From Vulcanimicrobiota bacterium (GTDB lineage: Bacteria > Vulcanimicrobiota > Vulcanimicrobiia > Vulcanimicrobiales > Vulcanimicrobiaceae): a stretch of DNA of 7,061 nt. This document shows, in pieces, positions 6,544 through 7,061 of the stretch. The translations under genes and the position numbers were made by a program. Location: positions 1-7,061 of the forward strand of contig DAHUYY010000101.1 in assembly GCA_027306845.1 (NCBI GenBank). Reading direction: 5' to 3'. Below the pieces are notes generated by a model, which worked only from the letters and a program-made list of their open reading frames with translations, was not told where the DNA came from and searched no databases. Each line of letters begins with the position of its first letter. Positions within the stretch are counted from its first letter, which is position 1.

Positions 6544-7061
6544 ATGAACAGGATTGAGGAAGTGCGTCGACTCCCATCGCCGGCGCCGCGACCGCAAGCA
6601 CTCGCTTACGATGGAACGTACCTGTGGATGGGATCGATAACGACGGGGCGGCTCTATGCTATCGATCCGTTGCATTGGACCGTGCACGAAGAGGCGCCGG
6701 CGCCCGGTATGCCGTGGGGTATGACGGTGGTGGGCGAAGAATTACGCGTCGTCTGCGGCTTTGGCGAGAACGACGATCGCTATATCTGCCGCTTTATCCC
6801 CGGACATGGGTTTAAGGAACATGAGAGAATCGCGTGCCCGGATTTCACCGGTTCCCAACTCGGTTACGACGGCGAGATGCTCTTTCTCTCGCAATTTTAC
6901 AATAGCCGGGTGCTCGAACTCGATGCGCGCGGCGGCATCGTTCGCAGTATCCCCGCGCCGCGCCAGATCTGCGGACAGACGATCCTCGACGGCACGATCT
7001 ACCTTCTCACCACCGACGATGAAACGAAGCCTGAATATTTCCTCACGCAAATCGATGCTCG
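6544..7061 (+). CDS. Unrecognised beta-propeller-like protein (partial, runs off right edge)
   Basis: An open frame starts at ATG 6544, 6 bases after the argD stop, and has no stop before the edge; 172 codons are visible. I do not recognise the family. The visible part shows a loose repeat of about 40 residues in which a small or aromatic residue plus Asp-Gly is followed by a beta-strand and a later strand ending in hydrophobic-Asp: AYDGTYLWMGS to LYAIDP (21-42), MTVVGEELRVVCGF (60-73), LGYDGEMLFLSQF to VLELDARGG (106-131), and LDGTIYLLT to TQIDA (148-172). This is the pattern of a beta-propeller (NHL, YVTN, SMP-30 or glutamine-cyclotransferase-like folds). There is no signal peptide or membrane segment, so it is probably cytoplasmic. 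No catalytic residues can be assigned. The gap of 6 bases suggests cotranscription with argD, though the ribosome site is weak (AGG at 6536-6538), and a link to arginine metabolism is unproven. Confidence 0.7.
   Translation, partial: MNRIEEVRRLPSPAPRPQALAYDGTYLWMGSITTGRLYAIDPLHWTVHEEAPAPGMPWGMTVVGEELRVVCGFGENDDRYICRFIPGHGFKEHERIACPDFTGSQLGYDGEMLFLSQFYNSRVLELDARGGIVRSIPAPRQICGQTILDGTIYLLTTDDETKPEYFLTQIDA

Noticed and set aside
6535..6546. Possible terminator or promoter between argD and the next gene
   Set aside because: Only 6 bases separate the genes and there is no inverted repeat or T-run.
1..7061. A hidden defence, mobile or otherwise novel system
   Set aside because: All of the sequence up to 6537 is accounted for by canonical arginine genes, and no repeats, integrase, transposase, toxin or nuclease motifs were seen.

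Overview
This window is almost wholly an arginine-biosynthesis operon on the + strand of a GC-rich bacterium (about 60% G+C by eye). Gene order is argF (last 30 codons only), argR, argG, argH, argC, argJ, argD, then the 5' part of an unrecognised beta-propeller-like gene that runs off the right edge. No RNA gene, mobile element, CRISPR array, prophage or defence-like gene was seen. There is no gene-free stretch longer than a few bases, and no promoter or terminator inside the operon.

Layout: 2-94 argF C-terminus; 91-564 argR, the arginine-responsive repressor; 561-1775 argG; 1772-3184 argH; 3181-4149 argC; 4127-5347 argJ; 5344-6537 argD; 6544 to the edge, the unknown gene. Five of the six arg junctions are 4-base ATGA or GTGA stop/start overlaps. 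The argC/argJ junction is a 23-base overlap with a strong Shine-Dalgarno. argG, argH, argJ and argD all start with GTG, and the argH and argJ frames stay open far upstream of the true starts, so naive annotation would over-extend both genes.

Together the enzymes cover the route from N-acetylglutamyl phosphate to arginine. ArgC reduces N-acetylglutamyl phosphate to the semialdehyde. ArgD transaminates that to N-acetylornithine. ArgJ moves the acetyl group back to glutamate and releases ornithine. ArgF makes citrulline, ArgG argininosuccinate, and ArgH arginine plus fumarate. The step feeding ArgC, N-acetylglutamate kinase (argB), is missing from its usual place between argJ and argD and must be encoded outside the window. 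ArgR lies inside the operon it presumably represses, which implies autoregulation; the operator would be upstream of argF and is not visible.

The order F-R-G-H-C-J-(B missing)-D is a circular permutation of the classical actinobacterial argCJBDFRGH cluster. That order, the high G+C, the frequent GAT codons for Asp and the abundance of GATC suggest a GC-rich lineage, possibly one outside Actinobacteria such as Eremiobacterota, but this placement is a low-confidence inference. The window looks like ordinary core metabolism. The items most worth a second look are the gene order, the missing argB, and the propeller gene trailing the operon.
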